Assembly: GCA_017990305.1 (NCBI GenBank)
Contig: JAGNOB010000006.1
Location: 1-15,970, forward strand
Reading direction: 5' to 3'
DNA: 15,970 nt
Origin: Leucobacter sp.
GTDB taxonomy: Bacteria > Actinomycetota > Actinomycetes > Actinomycetales > Microbacteriaceae
Part shown: positions 1 to 6,999 of the stretch, one piece after another
Position numbering within the stretch: the stretch's first letter is position 1
How the letters are laid out: every line of letters begins with the position of its first letter
Position numbers and translations under genes: made by a program
Notes under the pieces: generated by a model
Seen by the model: the letters and a program-made list of their open reading frames with translations, nothing else
Told to the model about the DNA's origin: nothing
Databases searched by the model: none

Positions 1-1
1 C

Positions 2-1078
2 CAGGCATTCGTTTCCGACCTCGTGAGCAACAACCAGCTCTCAAACGCTGTCGCCTTGAACTCTGCGTCGTTCAACTCGGCTCGCCTGGTTGGCCCGGCT
101 GTCGCGGGCGTGCTTATCGCTGCGATAGGCTCGGGGTGGGTGTTCATCATCAACGCGGCCTCGTTCCTCGCCATGCTTGGCGCGCTCTCGATGATTACGA
201 CGACTCATGTGCCCGCTGCGCCGGGAGACAAGCGAGAATCCCAGCTCAGGCAGCTCTCCGCTGGGTTCCGTTATGTGATGCAGCGGCGAGACATCCTCGT
301 GATATTCATCATGGTGTTCTTGGTCGGCGCCTTCAGCATGAATTTCCCGGTGATGTCTTCGACAATGGCCGTGGAGTTCGGGAGAGGGGCTGCGGACTAC
401 GGGTTGCTGTCGTCGATTCTCGCGATTGGTTCGCTCACGGGAGCGCTGCTTGCCGCTCGTCGGCCCGCCGCGCGTATGCGAGTCGTCATCATCTCGGTTG
501 GTGGTCTCGGGTTCGTGAGTTTGCTCGGCGCGGTCATGCCGACGTACTGGCTCTTCGCCTCGACGCTCGTTTTCTTTGGTTTAGCGACCTCGACGATGCT
601 GACAACGGCGAATGGGTTCGTACAAACGACGTCTGACCCGGCGGTGCGGGGGCGTGTTCTGGCGCTATATATGGCGATTCTGATGGGCGGCACGCCGATT
701 GGAGCGCCGCTTGTTGGCGCTGCCGCGGATGCGCTTGGCGCACGAGCGACCTTTGTGATTTCCGGTGTCGCAGCCCTCATCGCGTTCGCCGTTGGAATGA
801 CTTGGCTGATGTCTGACCGGAAGCTGCGTATCAAGTGGGATCGTGGCTTCCAAGTCACGCACGTGGGCCGTCCGAATCCGACAGATAGTCGCACGCAGCA
901 GGTGGAAACGCTCACCGCGCCCCTCGACGTGCTGCGTCGGGAACCCGAGGTCCCCGACCCGCTCGAAGCGAACTGGGATTCGGCACCGCAGGAGGCACCT
1001 GCGACGACGGGAATTATTCCGCTGCCAAAGCCGAGTATTCCACCGGAGGACGAGGACCCGAGGCCCCACGGAGGGTAG
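2..1078 (+). CDS. MFS transporter, 3' part (start lies before the window)
   Basis: The frame is open from base 2, so the GTG at 23 is internal and about 358 residues of a longer protein are visible. The motif SFNSARLVGPAVAG is typical of the MFS_3 (EntS-like) drug or siderophore exporter branch. Hydrophobic stretches then fit TM5-6, a cytoplasmic loop rich in R and Q, and six more helices (TM7-12), ending near residue 277. The first four or so helices are missing from the window. After the last helix there is a hydrophilic, Pro- and acid-rich tail of about 80 residues that is not part of the usual MFS fold. The protein is expected in the cytoplasmic membrane as a proton-coupled exporter; the substrate cannot be read from sequence. 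aspA follows 60 bp downstream on the same strand with no terminator between them. Confidence 0.85.
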   Translation, partial: QAFVSDLVSNNQLSNAVALNSASFNSARLVGPAVAGVLIAAIGSGWVFIINAASFLAMLGALSMITTTHVPAAPGDKRESQLRQLSAGFRYVMQRRDILVIFIMVFLVGAFSMNFPVMSSTMAVEFGRGAADYGLLSSILAIGSLTGALLAARRPAARMRVVIISVGGLGFVSLLGAVMPTYWLFASTLVFFGLATSTMLTTANGFVQTTSDPAVRGRVLALYMAILMGGTPIGAPLVGAAADALGARATFVISGVAALIAFAVGMTWLMSDRKLRIKWDRGFQVTHVGRPNPTDSRTQQVETLTAPLDVLRREPEVPDPLEANWDSAPQEAPATTGIIPLPKPSIPPEDEDPRPHGG

Positions 1079-1081
1079 GCT

Positions 1082-1107
1082 AGGAGGCGATGTGCGGGCT
1101 TACCCGC
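1082..1107 (+). promoter_or_regulatory. aspA leader: stray consensus Shine-Dalgarno and small hairpin
   Basis: AGGAGG at 1082-1087 is a perfect Shine-Dalgarno with no annotated gene start at the normal distance. GTG at 1092 follows after 4 nt and opens a 16-codon frame whose TGA (1140-1142) overlaps the aspA GTG (1139-1141) as GTGA. GCGGG (1094-1098) and CCCGC (1103-1107) can form a 5-bp hairpin with a CTTA loop. This may be a leader peptide that couples to aspA, or a chance site. The short 4-nt spacing counts against efficient use. Confidence 0.3.
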
Positions 1108-1138
1108 GGAACCCCTCAACCACTGGAGCGAGATACTC

Positions 1139-2623
1139 GTGAGTGACTTCATGTCTGCCCAAACCCGTACCGAAACGGATTCGCTTGGCAGCGTCGAAAT
1201 ACCCGCATCGGCTTACTGGGGCGTGCACACTGCGCGTGCCCATGAGAACTTCCCGATTGCCCGCCGGCCGATCTCGGTGTACCCCGACTTCATCCGCGCA
1301 TTCGCGTGCGTGAAGCAGGCTGCGGCACGTGCAAACCTCGAGATTGGTGCGCTCGATGAGCAGCGCGCAACGCTCATCGACCGTGCGTGTGAAGAGATCA
1401 AGACGGGCATGCTGCATGACCAGTTTGTCGTTGGCGTCGTTCAGGGCGGCGCTGGTACCTCGAGCAACATGAACGCGAACGAGGTCATCACGAACCGCGC
1501 GCTCGAGCTCGCAGGGCACGAGAAGGGCGACTACGCCTTCATCAACCCGAACGATCACACGAACCACAGCCAGTCGACCAACGACACGTACCCGACCGCA
1601 ATCAAGGTTGCGCTCGCGTTCTCGCTCACCTCGCTGCTCGAGGAAATCGCGCTGCTGTCGGACTCCTTCGCTGCGAAGGGCCGCGAGTTCTCGCACATCA
1701 TCAAGGTGGGGCGAACTCAGCTGCAGGACGCCGTGCCGATGACCCTTGGCCAGGAGTTCAACGCGTTTGCCGTGACCCTTCGTGAGGACATCGAGCGCTT
1801 GCAGGACGCTGTGAAGCTCCTCGGCGAGGTCAACATGGGTGCAACGGCGATCGGCACCGGGATCAATGCACCGAGCGGCTACAAAGAGTCGGTCATCCGG
1901 CATCTGCGCGAGATCACTGATCTCAACCTCGTTACCGCTGGCGATCTCGTCGAGTCGACGAGCGATACTGGCGTATTCATCACCTTCTCGGGCGCGCTGA
2001 AGCGCTCGGCGATGAAGCTCTCGAAGATCTCGAACGACCTTCGCCTGCTCTCGTCAGGCCCGCAGGCCGGCTTCGGTGAGATCAATCTCCCGGCACGCCA
2101 AGCAGGTTCGTCGATCATGCCGGGCAAGGTGAACCCGGTGATCCCTGAGGCCGTGTCGCAGGTCGCGTACGCGGTCGCAGGCTCGGACGTTACCGTGTCG
2201 ATGGCAGTTGAAGCCGGTCAGCTCCAGCTCAACGCTTTTGAGCCCATCATCGCCCACTCGTTGTTCCAGTCAATCCTGTGGCTGGAGCGTGCGTGCCAGA
2301 CGTTGCGTGTCAACTGCGTCGACGGTATTACTGCGAACGAGGATCGCCTCGAAGACATGGTGGCCCGCTCGGTTACGGTCATCACGGCGCTCGCTCCGGT
2401 CATCGGCTACGCAGAGGCGTCAAAGCTCGCGAAGGAGGCGCTCGCGACCAACGCGAAGGTCTCCGAGCTCGTGATCTCACGGGGCCTCCTCGACCAGGCG
2501 CAGCTTGACGACATTCTGCAGCCGTCAAAGCTCGCGGGCCTGGCTCCGGTGACCGACGTGATCCCGGTCATCAAGATTGAGAAGCCGAGTGCGACCGCAG
2601 AGGACGACACCACCGACGCGTAA
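1139..2623 (+). CDS. aspA: Aspartate ammonia-lyase (aspartase)
   Basis: This cytoplasmic homotetrameric enzyme converts L-aspartate to fumarate and ammonia. The 494 residues match the family length. Visible motifs are TSSNMNANE (residues 108-116), HSQSTNDTYPT (143-153), GRTQLQDAVPMTLGQEF (191-207) and the superfamily signature GSSIMPGKVNP (323-333), where the first serine (S324) is the catalytic base by family comparison. GRTQLQDAVP, NPVIPEA after the signature, and QLQLNAFEP are aspartase-type; fumarase C has GRTHLMDATP and a different tail after NP. GTG at 1139 is chosen because GGAG at 1125-1128 sits 10 nt upstream; the ATG at 1151 would be 22 nt away. It is probably co-transcribed with, or follows, the MFS gene. 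A strong hairpin closes the unit. Other lyase-superfamily members are possible but unlikely. Confidence 0.93.
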   Translation: MSDFMSAQTRTETDSLGSVEIPASAYWGVHTARAHENFPIARRPISVYPDFIRAFACVKQAAARANLEIGALDEQRATLIDRACEEIKTGMLHDQFVVGVVQGGAGTSSNMNANEVITNRALELAGHEKGDYAFINPNDHTNHSQSTNDTYPTAIKVALAFSLTSLLEEIALLSDSFAAKGREFSHIIKVGRTQLQDAVPMTLGQEFNAFAVTLREDIERLQDAVKLLGEVNMGATAIGTGINAPSGYKESVIRHLREITDLNLVTAGDLVESTSDTGVFITFSGALKRSAMKLSKISNDLRLLSSGPQAGFGEINLPARQAGSSIMPGKVNPVIPEAVSQVAYAVAGSDVTVSMAVEAGQLQLNAFEPIIAHSLFQSILWLERACQTLRVNCVDGITANEDRLEDMVARSVTVITALAPVIGYAEASKLAKEALATNAKVSELVISRGLLDQAQLDDILQPSKLAGLAPVTDVIPVIKIEKPSATAEDDTTDA

Positions 2624-2629
2624 CACGTG

Positions 2630-2673
2630 AATACACATAAGCCCGGCACCGAGGTGCCGGGCTTCTGTGTATT
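2630..2673. terminator. Bidirectional terminator between aspA and the FAH-family gene
   Basis: AAGCCCGGC-type arms at 2639-2649 and 2654-2664 pair perfectly (11 bp) around a CGAG loop. After one T/C mismatch the stem extends with AATACACA (2630-2637) against TGTGTATT (2666-2673). It lies between two convergent genes and would work on both strands. Confidence 0.85.
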
Positions 2674-2718
2674 CGGGTGAGGCTGCGTGGCGGAATACGC
2701 TGCGCAGCGGGCCCGTGA

Positions 2719-3585
2719 CTAAATCTGCACGCAGTGCGTTGTTACGGCACCGATCTTTTCGATCGTGACAGTCACCTCGGTGCCCTCGACGAGGTACAGC
2801 GGTGGCTTGCGTGAGCGACCCGCGCCGCCGGGGGAGCCGGTCGAGATCACAGTTCCGGGGAGGATCGTGAGGGACTGAGAGATCGAGGAGATGAGCTCGG
2901 CGACCGTGCGAATCATGAACTCGGTCGTCGAGTCCTGCACCCGCAGCCCGTCCACATCGGTGGCGATGTGGAGGGCCTGAGGGTCGGGAATCTCGTCGGC
3001 GGTCACAACGACCGGGCCGATGGGAGTGAAGCCGTCGAACGACTTGCAGCGTGACCACTGCGGCTCCGAGAACTGGATATTTCGCGCAGTGATGTCGTTG
3101 ATCGCCGTGTAGCCGAAGACGTAGTCGAGCGCCTCCTCAGGCGTAACGTTCTTTGCTGGCCGTCCGATAATGACGCCGAGCTCGCCCTCGTAGTCGACCT
3201 CTTCGCTCAGACGGGTCGGCAGTTCGACAGTCCCGTTATGGGCGTTGAGCGAATTCGGGAAGAGCGTGAAGAGCACGGGGCCCGAATCGTTGTCGAGCGC
3301 GAGTTCGCTTGCGTGCTCGTCGTAGTTGAGCCCAACTGCGAGGACCACCGGCGGGTTAAGCACTGCGGGAGCGTACGTCGCGTCATCGAGGGGGATGCCC
3401 GCTGACTCGGGGAGGAGGTCGAGAGCTGCGCGAATGCGCTGGAGGGCGTCTGGCCCCGCCTCAATGAGCTCCTGCAAGGTGCCAAACGATTCGCCGAGCT
3501 CGCGCACGGCGACGAATCGCTCACCCCGCTCAACACAAAGTTCGGGGGTTGAAGCTGATCCGGGGGTCAAGTGCGCAAATCTCAC
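2719..3585 (-). CDS. Fumarylacetoacetate hydrolase (FAH) family protein
   Basis: The 288-residue protein has a full C-terminal FAH fold. GLNYDEHASE (residues 85-94) is the GxNYxxHxxE element, VDYEGELGVIIGR (130-142) carries the metal-binding acidic pair E133 and E135, and YTAINDITARNIQ (159-171) supplies the third metal ligand D164. K181 in CKSFDGF is the usual lysine. The closing TGSPGG motif is conserved. The family includes acylpyruvases, oxaloacetate decarboxylases, fumarylpyruvate hydrolases and HHDD isomerases of aromatic degradation; sequence alone does not decide the substrate, and no aromatic catabolic genes are adjacent. The gene stands alone, convergent with aspA and divergent from the FKBP gene. 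The start is GTG 3585. No Shine-Dalgarno is visible, but a TAGCCT -10-like hexamer lies 6 nt upstream, fitting a leaderless mRNA. Confidence 0.88.
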   Translation of the reverse strand: MRFAHLTPGSASTPELCVERGERFVAVRELGESFGTLQELIEAGPDALQRIRAALDLLPESAGIPLDDATYAPAVLNPPVVLAVGLNYDEHASELALDNDSGPVLFTLFPNSLNAHNGTVELPTRLSEEVDYEGELGVIIGRPAKNVTPEEALDYVFGYTAINDITARNIQFSEPQWSRCKSFDGFTPIGPVVVTADEIPDPQALHIATDVDGLRVQDSTTEFMIRTVAELISSISQSLTILPGTVISTGSPGGAGRSRKPPLYLVEGTEVTVTIEKIGAVTTHCVQI

Positions 3586-3591
3586 AACCCT

Positions 3592-3597
3592 AGGCTA
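3592..3597 (-). promoter_or_regulatory. Leaderless-type -10 element for the FAH-family gene
   Basis: TAGCCT read on the minus strand (TANNNT) ends 6 nt before the GTG at 3585, so transcription would start at or next to the start codon. No good -35 is visible. Confidence 0.45.
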
Positions 3598-3728
3598 CCG
3601 GGCTTTGGCTCAGGAGCGGTTATCGAGCCCCGCCTAAGTTGCGCGCCGTCAGCTGTTTGTAACCCCGAAGAGCGGCACACCAGGTTCCCCTCTCAGCGAA
3701 CCTCATGGTGAGAGCCCCGCCGATCAGT

Positions 3729-3734
3729 CAGAAT
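3729..3734 (+). promoter_or_regulatory. Leaderless-type -10 element for the FKBP gene
   Basis: CAGAAT ends 6 nt before the ATG at 3741. The same hexamer precedes the Lrp-family gene at nearly the same distance. There is no Shine-Dalgarno, and the -35 match is poor. Confidence 0.4.
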
Positions 3735-3740
3735 GGCCCC

Positions 3741-4112
3741 ATGACAGATGCACCGCTCACTAAACCAGAAATCGATGCACCCGAGGGGCCTGCGCCCTCC
3801 GAGGTCGAAATCGTCGATATTGTTGTCGGCGATGGCGCAGAGGCTGCCGTAACCTCGACCGTCGACGTCCACTACCTTGGCGTCGAGTACGACTCCGGTG
3901 AAGAGTTCGACTCCTCGTGGAGCCGCGGCGAGTCCGTGAACTTCCCGCTCAAGGCGCTCATCCCGGGCTGGCAGCTTGGCATTCCCGGCATGAAGGTCGG
4001 CGGACGTCGCAAGCTGACCGTGCCCCCGGCGCAGGCATACGGCGAGACCGGCGGACACCCGCTCTCGGGCAAGACGCTGATCTTCGTGATCGACCTCAAG
4101 GGCGTCAGCTAA
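3741..4112 (+). CDS. FKBP-type peptidyl-prolyl cis-trans isomerase
   Basis: This is a single-domain cytoplasmic FKBP of 123 residues that catalyses prolyl cis-trans isomerisation and may act in folding. KPEIDAPEGPAPSE (residues 8-21) is the N-terminal lead typical of actinobacterial FKBPs. Expected pocket residues are present: Y46 (VHYLG), F57-D58 (EEFDSSW), F68, L73-I74, W77 (IPGW), Y100 (QAYGE) and F115. GMKVGGRRKLTVPP (83-96) is the conserved core. The family's usual length and this N-terminus support ATG 3741 over ATG 3705, which would add 12 unrelated residues and has no Shine-Dalgarno either. The gene is divergent from the FAH-family gene and 109 bp upstream of the purine permease. Confidence 0.92.
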   Translation: MTDAPLTKPEIDAPEGPAPSEVEIVDIVVGDGAEAAVTSTVDVHYLGVEYDSGEEFDSSWSRGESVNFPLKALIPGWQLGIPGMKVGGRRKLTVPPAQAYGETGGHPLSGKTLIFVIDLKGVS

Positions 4113-4124
4113 GCCCTGAAACTC

Positions 4125-4140
4125 GCGATAACGGTATCGC
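4125..4140 (+). terminator. Short hairpin after the FKBP gene (weak terminator or leader element)
   Basis: GCGATA (4125-4130) pairs with TATCGC (4135-4140) around an ACGG loop, followed by TTTGCGTT. It could be a weak FKBP terminator. Its 3' arm overlaps bases that can instead pair downstream at 4178-4184, so it may belong to the permease leader. Confidence 0.35.
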
Positions 4141-4214
4141 TTTGCGTTCGGGGCACACACGCCCCGGCGCAAGGTGGTACCGTTTTCCTGTTCAGCAAAC
4201 ACCCAGGAACAGGA
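4130..4214 (+). promoter_or_regulatory. Structured leader of the purine permease gene with RBS-sequestering stem
   Basis: Three nested or adjacent inverted repeats lie here. AACGGTA (4130-4136) pairs perfectly with TACCGTT (4178-4184) and encloses TTGCG (4142-4146)/CGCAA (4168-4172) and CGGGGC (4149-4154)/GCCCCG (4161-4166). TCCTGTTC (4186-4193) pairs with GAACAGGA (4207-4214), which covers the AGGAG Shine-Dalgarno at 4211-4215. The outer stem excludes the hairpin at 4125-4140. This could be an RNA switch or a DNA operator. TGG-TACCGT at 4175-4183 also resembles an extended -10; if that is the promoter, most of these stems would not be transcribed. Confidence 0.45.
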
Positions 4215-4221
4215 GCGGTTC

Positions 4222-5679
4222 GTGTCAGAGGCCTCACAACAGAAGGTGAAGGAGCGGGGTTTTCTTGACCGCTACTTCGAGATCACCAAGCGCGGTTCGA
4301 CGATCGGAACCGAGGTTCGGGGCGGTCTCGTCACCTTCGTGACGATGGCCTACATCGTCATCCTCAACCCGATTATTCTCTCGGGCAAGGAAGACATCGC
4401 GGGCAACATGCTCGACTTTGGCCAGGTCAGTGCGGTTACCGCTCTCGCCGCTGGCATCATGACGATCCTCTTCGGCATCGTCTCCCGTCTGCCCTTCGCC
4501 TTCGCGGCTGGGCTTGGCATCAACGCCTTCCTCGCGTTCTCCGTGGTGCAGGAAGTTACCTGGCCTGAGGCCATGGCGATCGTCATCATTAACGGTCTGC
4601 TCATCGTGCTGCTCGCCGCAACCGGCCTGCGCCGCATGATCTTTGACGCGGTGCCCGTGCAGCTGAAGCTTGCAATCACCGTCGGTATCGGCTTCTTTAT
4701 TGCGTTCATCGGCTTCGTGAACTCTGGCTTCGTTGACGCGACCGGCCAGTCGTCACCGCCCGTGGGCCTCGGCCCCGCCGGTGTTGGGTTCATCACTACC
4801 GTTCCGACGCTCATCTTCGTTGTGACCCTCGCACTCACCGGGATCCTTGTCGCCAAGAAGGTCAAGGGCGGAATCCTGATCGGGCTCATCAGCGGAACGA
4901 TCATCGCGGTTGTCGTCGAGGCGATCTGGAAGATCGGCCCGAAGTTTGGTGCTGATGGTTCCGTCAACCCTGGCGGCTGGAGCCTCACCGAGCCCGTGCT
5001 CGGCGGCAACCCGTTCGCCGTGCCCGACCTGAGTCTTGTGGGCGCTGTGAGCTTCGACTTCGGCAAGGTTGGACTTGTTACGGTCATCATGCTCGTCTTC
5101 ACGCTCCTCTTCACCAACTTCTTCGACGCGATGGGCACCATGACTGGCCTGTCTCGCGAGGCTGGCCTTGCAGATGACAAGGGCAACTTCCCGCGCATCA
5201 AGTCGGCGCTTGTCGTCGAGGGTGTTGGCGCGGTTGTCGGTGGCGGCACGTCGTCATCCTCGACCACCGTCTTCGTTGAGTCGGGCGCCGGTATCGGCGA
5301 GGGCGCGCGCACCGGCCTCGCCAACGTGGTCACGGGTCTCGTCTTCCTGCTCGCGATGTTCTTCACCCCGCTGACCGAGATCGTCCCGACCGGGGTTGCT
5401 GCTGCAGCACTCGTCATCGTCGGTGCGATGATGATGTCTCAGATCTCACACATCGACCTCACCGACTTCCGCGTGCTGCTTCCCGTGTTCCTCACGGCAG
5501 CGGTCATGCCGCTCAGCTACTCGATCGCCAATGGCATCGGTGCGGGCTTCGTCTCGTGGGTTCTCGTGCACGCGTTCACCGGCAAAGCGAAGCAGGTGCA
5601 CTGGCTGCTGTGGATCGTTTCGGCAGGCTTCGTGATCTTCTTCGCGCGTGGCCCGGTCGAGGCCCTGCTCGGCGTCTAA
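4222..5679 (+). CDS. NCS2 family purine permease, AzgA type (adenine/guanine/hypoxanthine:H+ symporter)
   Basis: This 485-residue polytopic membrane protein is expected to import purine bases with protons. GLVTFVTMAYIVILNP (residues 35-50) is the AzgA-branch first helix. GLGINAFLAFSVV (97-109), FDAMGTMTGLSREAGL (301-316) and GTSSSSTTVFVESGAGI (342-358) are the conserved substrate-site and scaffold motifs of the AzgA/PbuG/GhxP group. About 12-14 hydrophobic segments are visible. GTG 4222 is chosen because AGGAG at 4211-4215 lies 6 nt upstream; an in-frame ATG at 4174 would add 16 polar residues and has no ribosome site. The gene follows the FKBP gene with 109 bp between, but probably has its own control through the inverted repeats of that leader. 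A 42-bp palindrome ends it. The exact base transported is not determined by sequence. Confidence 0.9.
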   Translation: MSEASQQKVKERGFLDRYFEITKRGSTIGTEVRGGLVTFVTMAYIVILNPIILSGKEDIAGNMLDFGQVSAVTALAAGIMTILFGIVSRLPFAFAAGLGINAFLAFSVVQEVTWPEAMAIVIINGLLIVLLAATGLRRMIFDAVPVQLKLAITVGIGFFIAFIGFVNSGFVDATGQSSPPVGLGPAGVGFITTVPTLIFVVTLALTGILVAKKVKGGILIGLISGTIIAVVVEAIWKIGPKFGADGSVNPGGWSLTEPVLGGNPFAVPDLSLVGAVSFDFGKVGLVTVIMLVFTLLFTNFFDAMGTMTGLSREAGLADDKGNFPRIKSALVVEGVGAVVGGGTSSSSTTVFVESGAGIGEGARTGLANVVTGLVFLLAMFFTPLTEIVPTGVAAAALVIVGAMMMSQISHIDLTDFRVLLPVFLTAAVMPLSYSIANGIGAGFVSWVLVHAFTGKAKQVHWLLWIVSAGFVIFFARGPVEALLGV

Positions 5680-5688
5680 ACGCACGCG

Positions 5689-5730
5689 AAGGGAGGGGTG
5701 GATCAGCACGTGCTGATCCACCCCTCCCTT
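5689..5730. terminator. Perfect 42-bp palindrome, bidirectional terminator
   Basis: The half-sites 5689-5709 and 5710-5730 are exact reverse complements (21 bp each, centred on CACGTG), followed by T's on the plus strand. It sits between the convergent permease and PotD-like genes, 9 nt after one stop codon and 13 nt from the other. Confidence 0.85.
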
Positions 5731-5743
5731 TTGCTGCCTTGGG

Positions 5744-6949
5744 TCAGTTTCCGAGAACCTTTTGGTACGCCTGCGCGTAGGTGTTGTCTTCCTGCGCGGT
5801 CGGTGTGCGCATGTCGTGCACCCTAGCGCTCATCTCCTCGTCTGGGAAGATCAGGGTGTTCGCAGCCATTTCCGGGTTGAGCTTCTCCATCGCCTCGCGC
5901 GCGCCCTTGACTGGTGTCACATACTGCACGTATTCGGCGACCTGAGCGGCGACCTCGGGCTCGTAATAGTAGTCAACGAGTTCGTGTGCTTGTTCGAAGG
6001 CAGCAGTGGGATTGGGAAGGCAGAAAGAGTCGATAAACATCGTTGCCCCGGCATCAGGGACGACGAACTTCCACACCTCTTCGCCCTCCTCCTCGTTAAT
6101 CATCGCGACGTCACCAGACCATGCCATTCCGGCGAGCACCGCACCGCTCTGCAGATCCTGCGTGTACGAGTTCCCCTTCACCGTGTAAACGCTGCCGTTC
6201 TTGATCTGCTGCTCGACGACCTCGAGCGCAGCGAAGAACTCGTCCTCGCCCCAATCCTCGCCGGTAATGTCGACCCCCTGCTCAAGCATGACGAGACCGA
6301 GCGTGTCGTCCTGCTCGCTCAACAGACTGACCTTTCCCGTGAGGTCATCGCTCCACAGATCGCTCACTGAGCGCACACCCTTCGGGTAGAGCTGTGTGTT
6401 GTAGACGAGCCCCGTCATCCCCGACTGGTAGGGAACCGACCACTCTCGATCAGGGTCGAACGAGGAGTGCCGCACGAGGTCGATCATGTTCGCGCTGACG
6501 TTGGGCATGAGCGCGTGATCAAACGCTGTGAGCTGATCCTGCTCGAGAAGGCGGAGCAGCGAAGAATCGGTGAGGGTAAAGAGGTCGTAGCCGGTGTCGG
6601 TGCCCAACTTGAGCTGGTCCTTCACTTTGGCCATGAACATCTTGTTGTCGTCGATGTCTTCGAAGTACTCGACGTTGATGTTCGACTCTGCCATGAACTC
6701 ACTCAGACTTGTGAACTCCTGGGCCTCCTCGTCGAAGTCGAGGTAGTACGTCCAGCTTGCCCAGCGCAGTGTTCCCGCTGAGCCGTCGCCGTGAGTCGGG
6801 ACACCTCCAGCGCAGGCCGCGAGCGAGCTCGCACCGAGTGCAGCGGCGCCGAGGCCGAGGCCCTGCAGAAGGCGTCGCCGTGAGAGCTGGCGGCTGCGTG
6901 CCCGTTGCACGAGTGCGGCAATGATTGGGTCGCGAGGGACGTTGCGCAT
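5744..6949 (-). CDS. PotD-like extracellular solute-binding lipoprotein (orphan spermidine/putrescine type)
   Basis: This 401-residue protein is expected to be a cell-surface lipoprotein that binds polyamine-like ligands for an ABC importer. The N-terminus holds SRRRLLQGLG (twin arginine, residues 23-32), an Ala/Gly-rich h-region and lipobox LAAC with C46, so it is a Tat lipoprotein signal. WASWTYYLDF (63-72), an EDIDDN element, TGYD and KGNSYTQDL are shared with the second binding protein at 14171-15391, so the two are paralogues. The start is ATG 6949: AGGAG (6956-6960, read on the minus strand) lies 6 nt upstream, whereas the ATG at 6988 adds residues that look non-coding. It follows the phosphatase gene by 50 bp. 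No ATPase or permease gene is adjacent. The ligand is inferred from family only. Confidence 0.87.
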   Translation of the reverse strand: MRNVPRDPIIAALVQRARSRQLSRRRLLQGLGLGAAALGASSLAACAGGVPTHGDGSAGTLRWASWTYYLDFDEEAQEFTSLSEFMAESNINVEYFEDIDDNKMFMAKVKDQLKLGTDTGYDLFTLTDSSLLRLLEQDQLTAFDHALMPNVSANMIDLVRHSSFDPDREWSVPYQSGMTGLVYNTQLYPKGVRSVSDLWSDDLTGKVSLLSEQDDTLGLVMLEQGVDITGEDWGEDEFFAALEVVEQQIKNGSVYTVKGNSYTQDLQSGAVLAGMAWSGDVAMINEEEGEEVWKFVVPDAGATMFIDSFCLPNPTAAFEQAHELVDYYYEPEVAAQVAEYVQYVTPVKGAREAMEKLNPEMAANTLIFPDEEMSARVHDMRTPTAQEDNTYAQAYQKVLGN

Positions 6950-6955
6950 GGCTTT

Positions 6956-6960
6956 CTCCT
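6956..6960 (-). promoter_or_regulatory. Ribosome binding site that fixes the orphan PotD-like start
   Basis: AGGAG (minus strand, within AAAGGAGA) lies 6 nt before ATG 6949 and favours this start over the upstream ATG at 6988. Confidence 0.75.
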
Positions 6961-6999
6961 TTGAAATGCATGTGAACGACTGGCTCACATTGTTTCAGA

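Noticed and set aside
397..1152. Antisense frame across the MFS gene
   Set aside because: Ser/Arg/Gly-rich sequence without motifs, and it overlaps a clear MFS protein in the opposite strand.
1139..2623. Fumarase C instead of aspartase
   Set aside because: GRTQLQDAVP, NPVIPEA and QLQLNAFEP are aspartase-type residues; the fumarase counterparts are absent.
4350..5417. Long antisense reading frame across the purine permease gene
   Set aside because: Composition is Thr/Pro/Arg-rich with no domain, and it mirrors codon positions of the strong sense gene. Such frames are expected in high-GC DNA.
6970..6990. CRP/GlxR-type site
   Set aside because: TGTGA and TCACA are 9 bp apart on the plus strand rather than the required 6.
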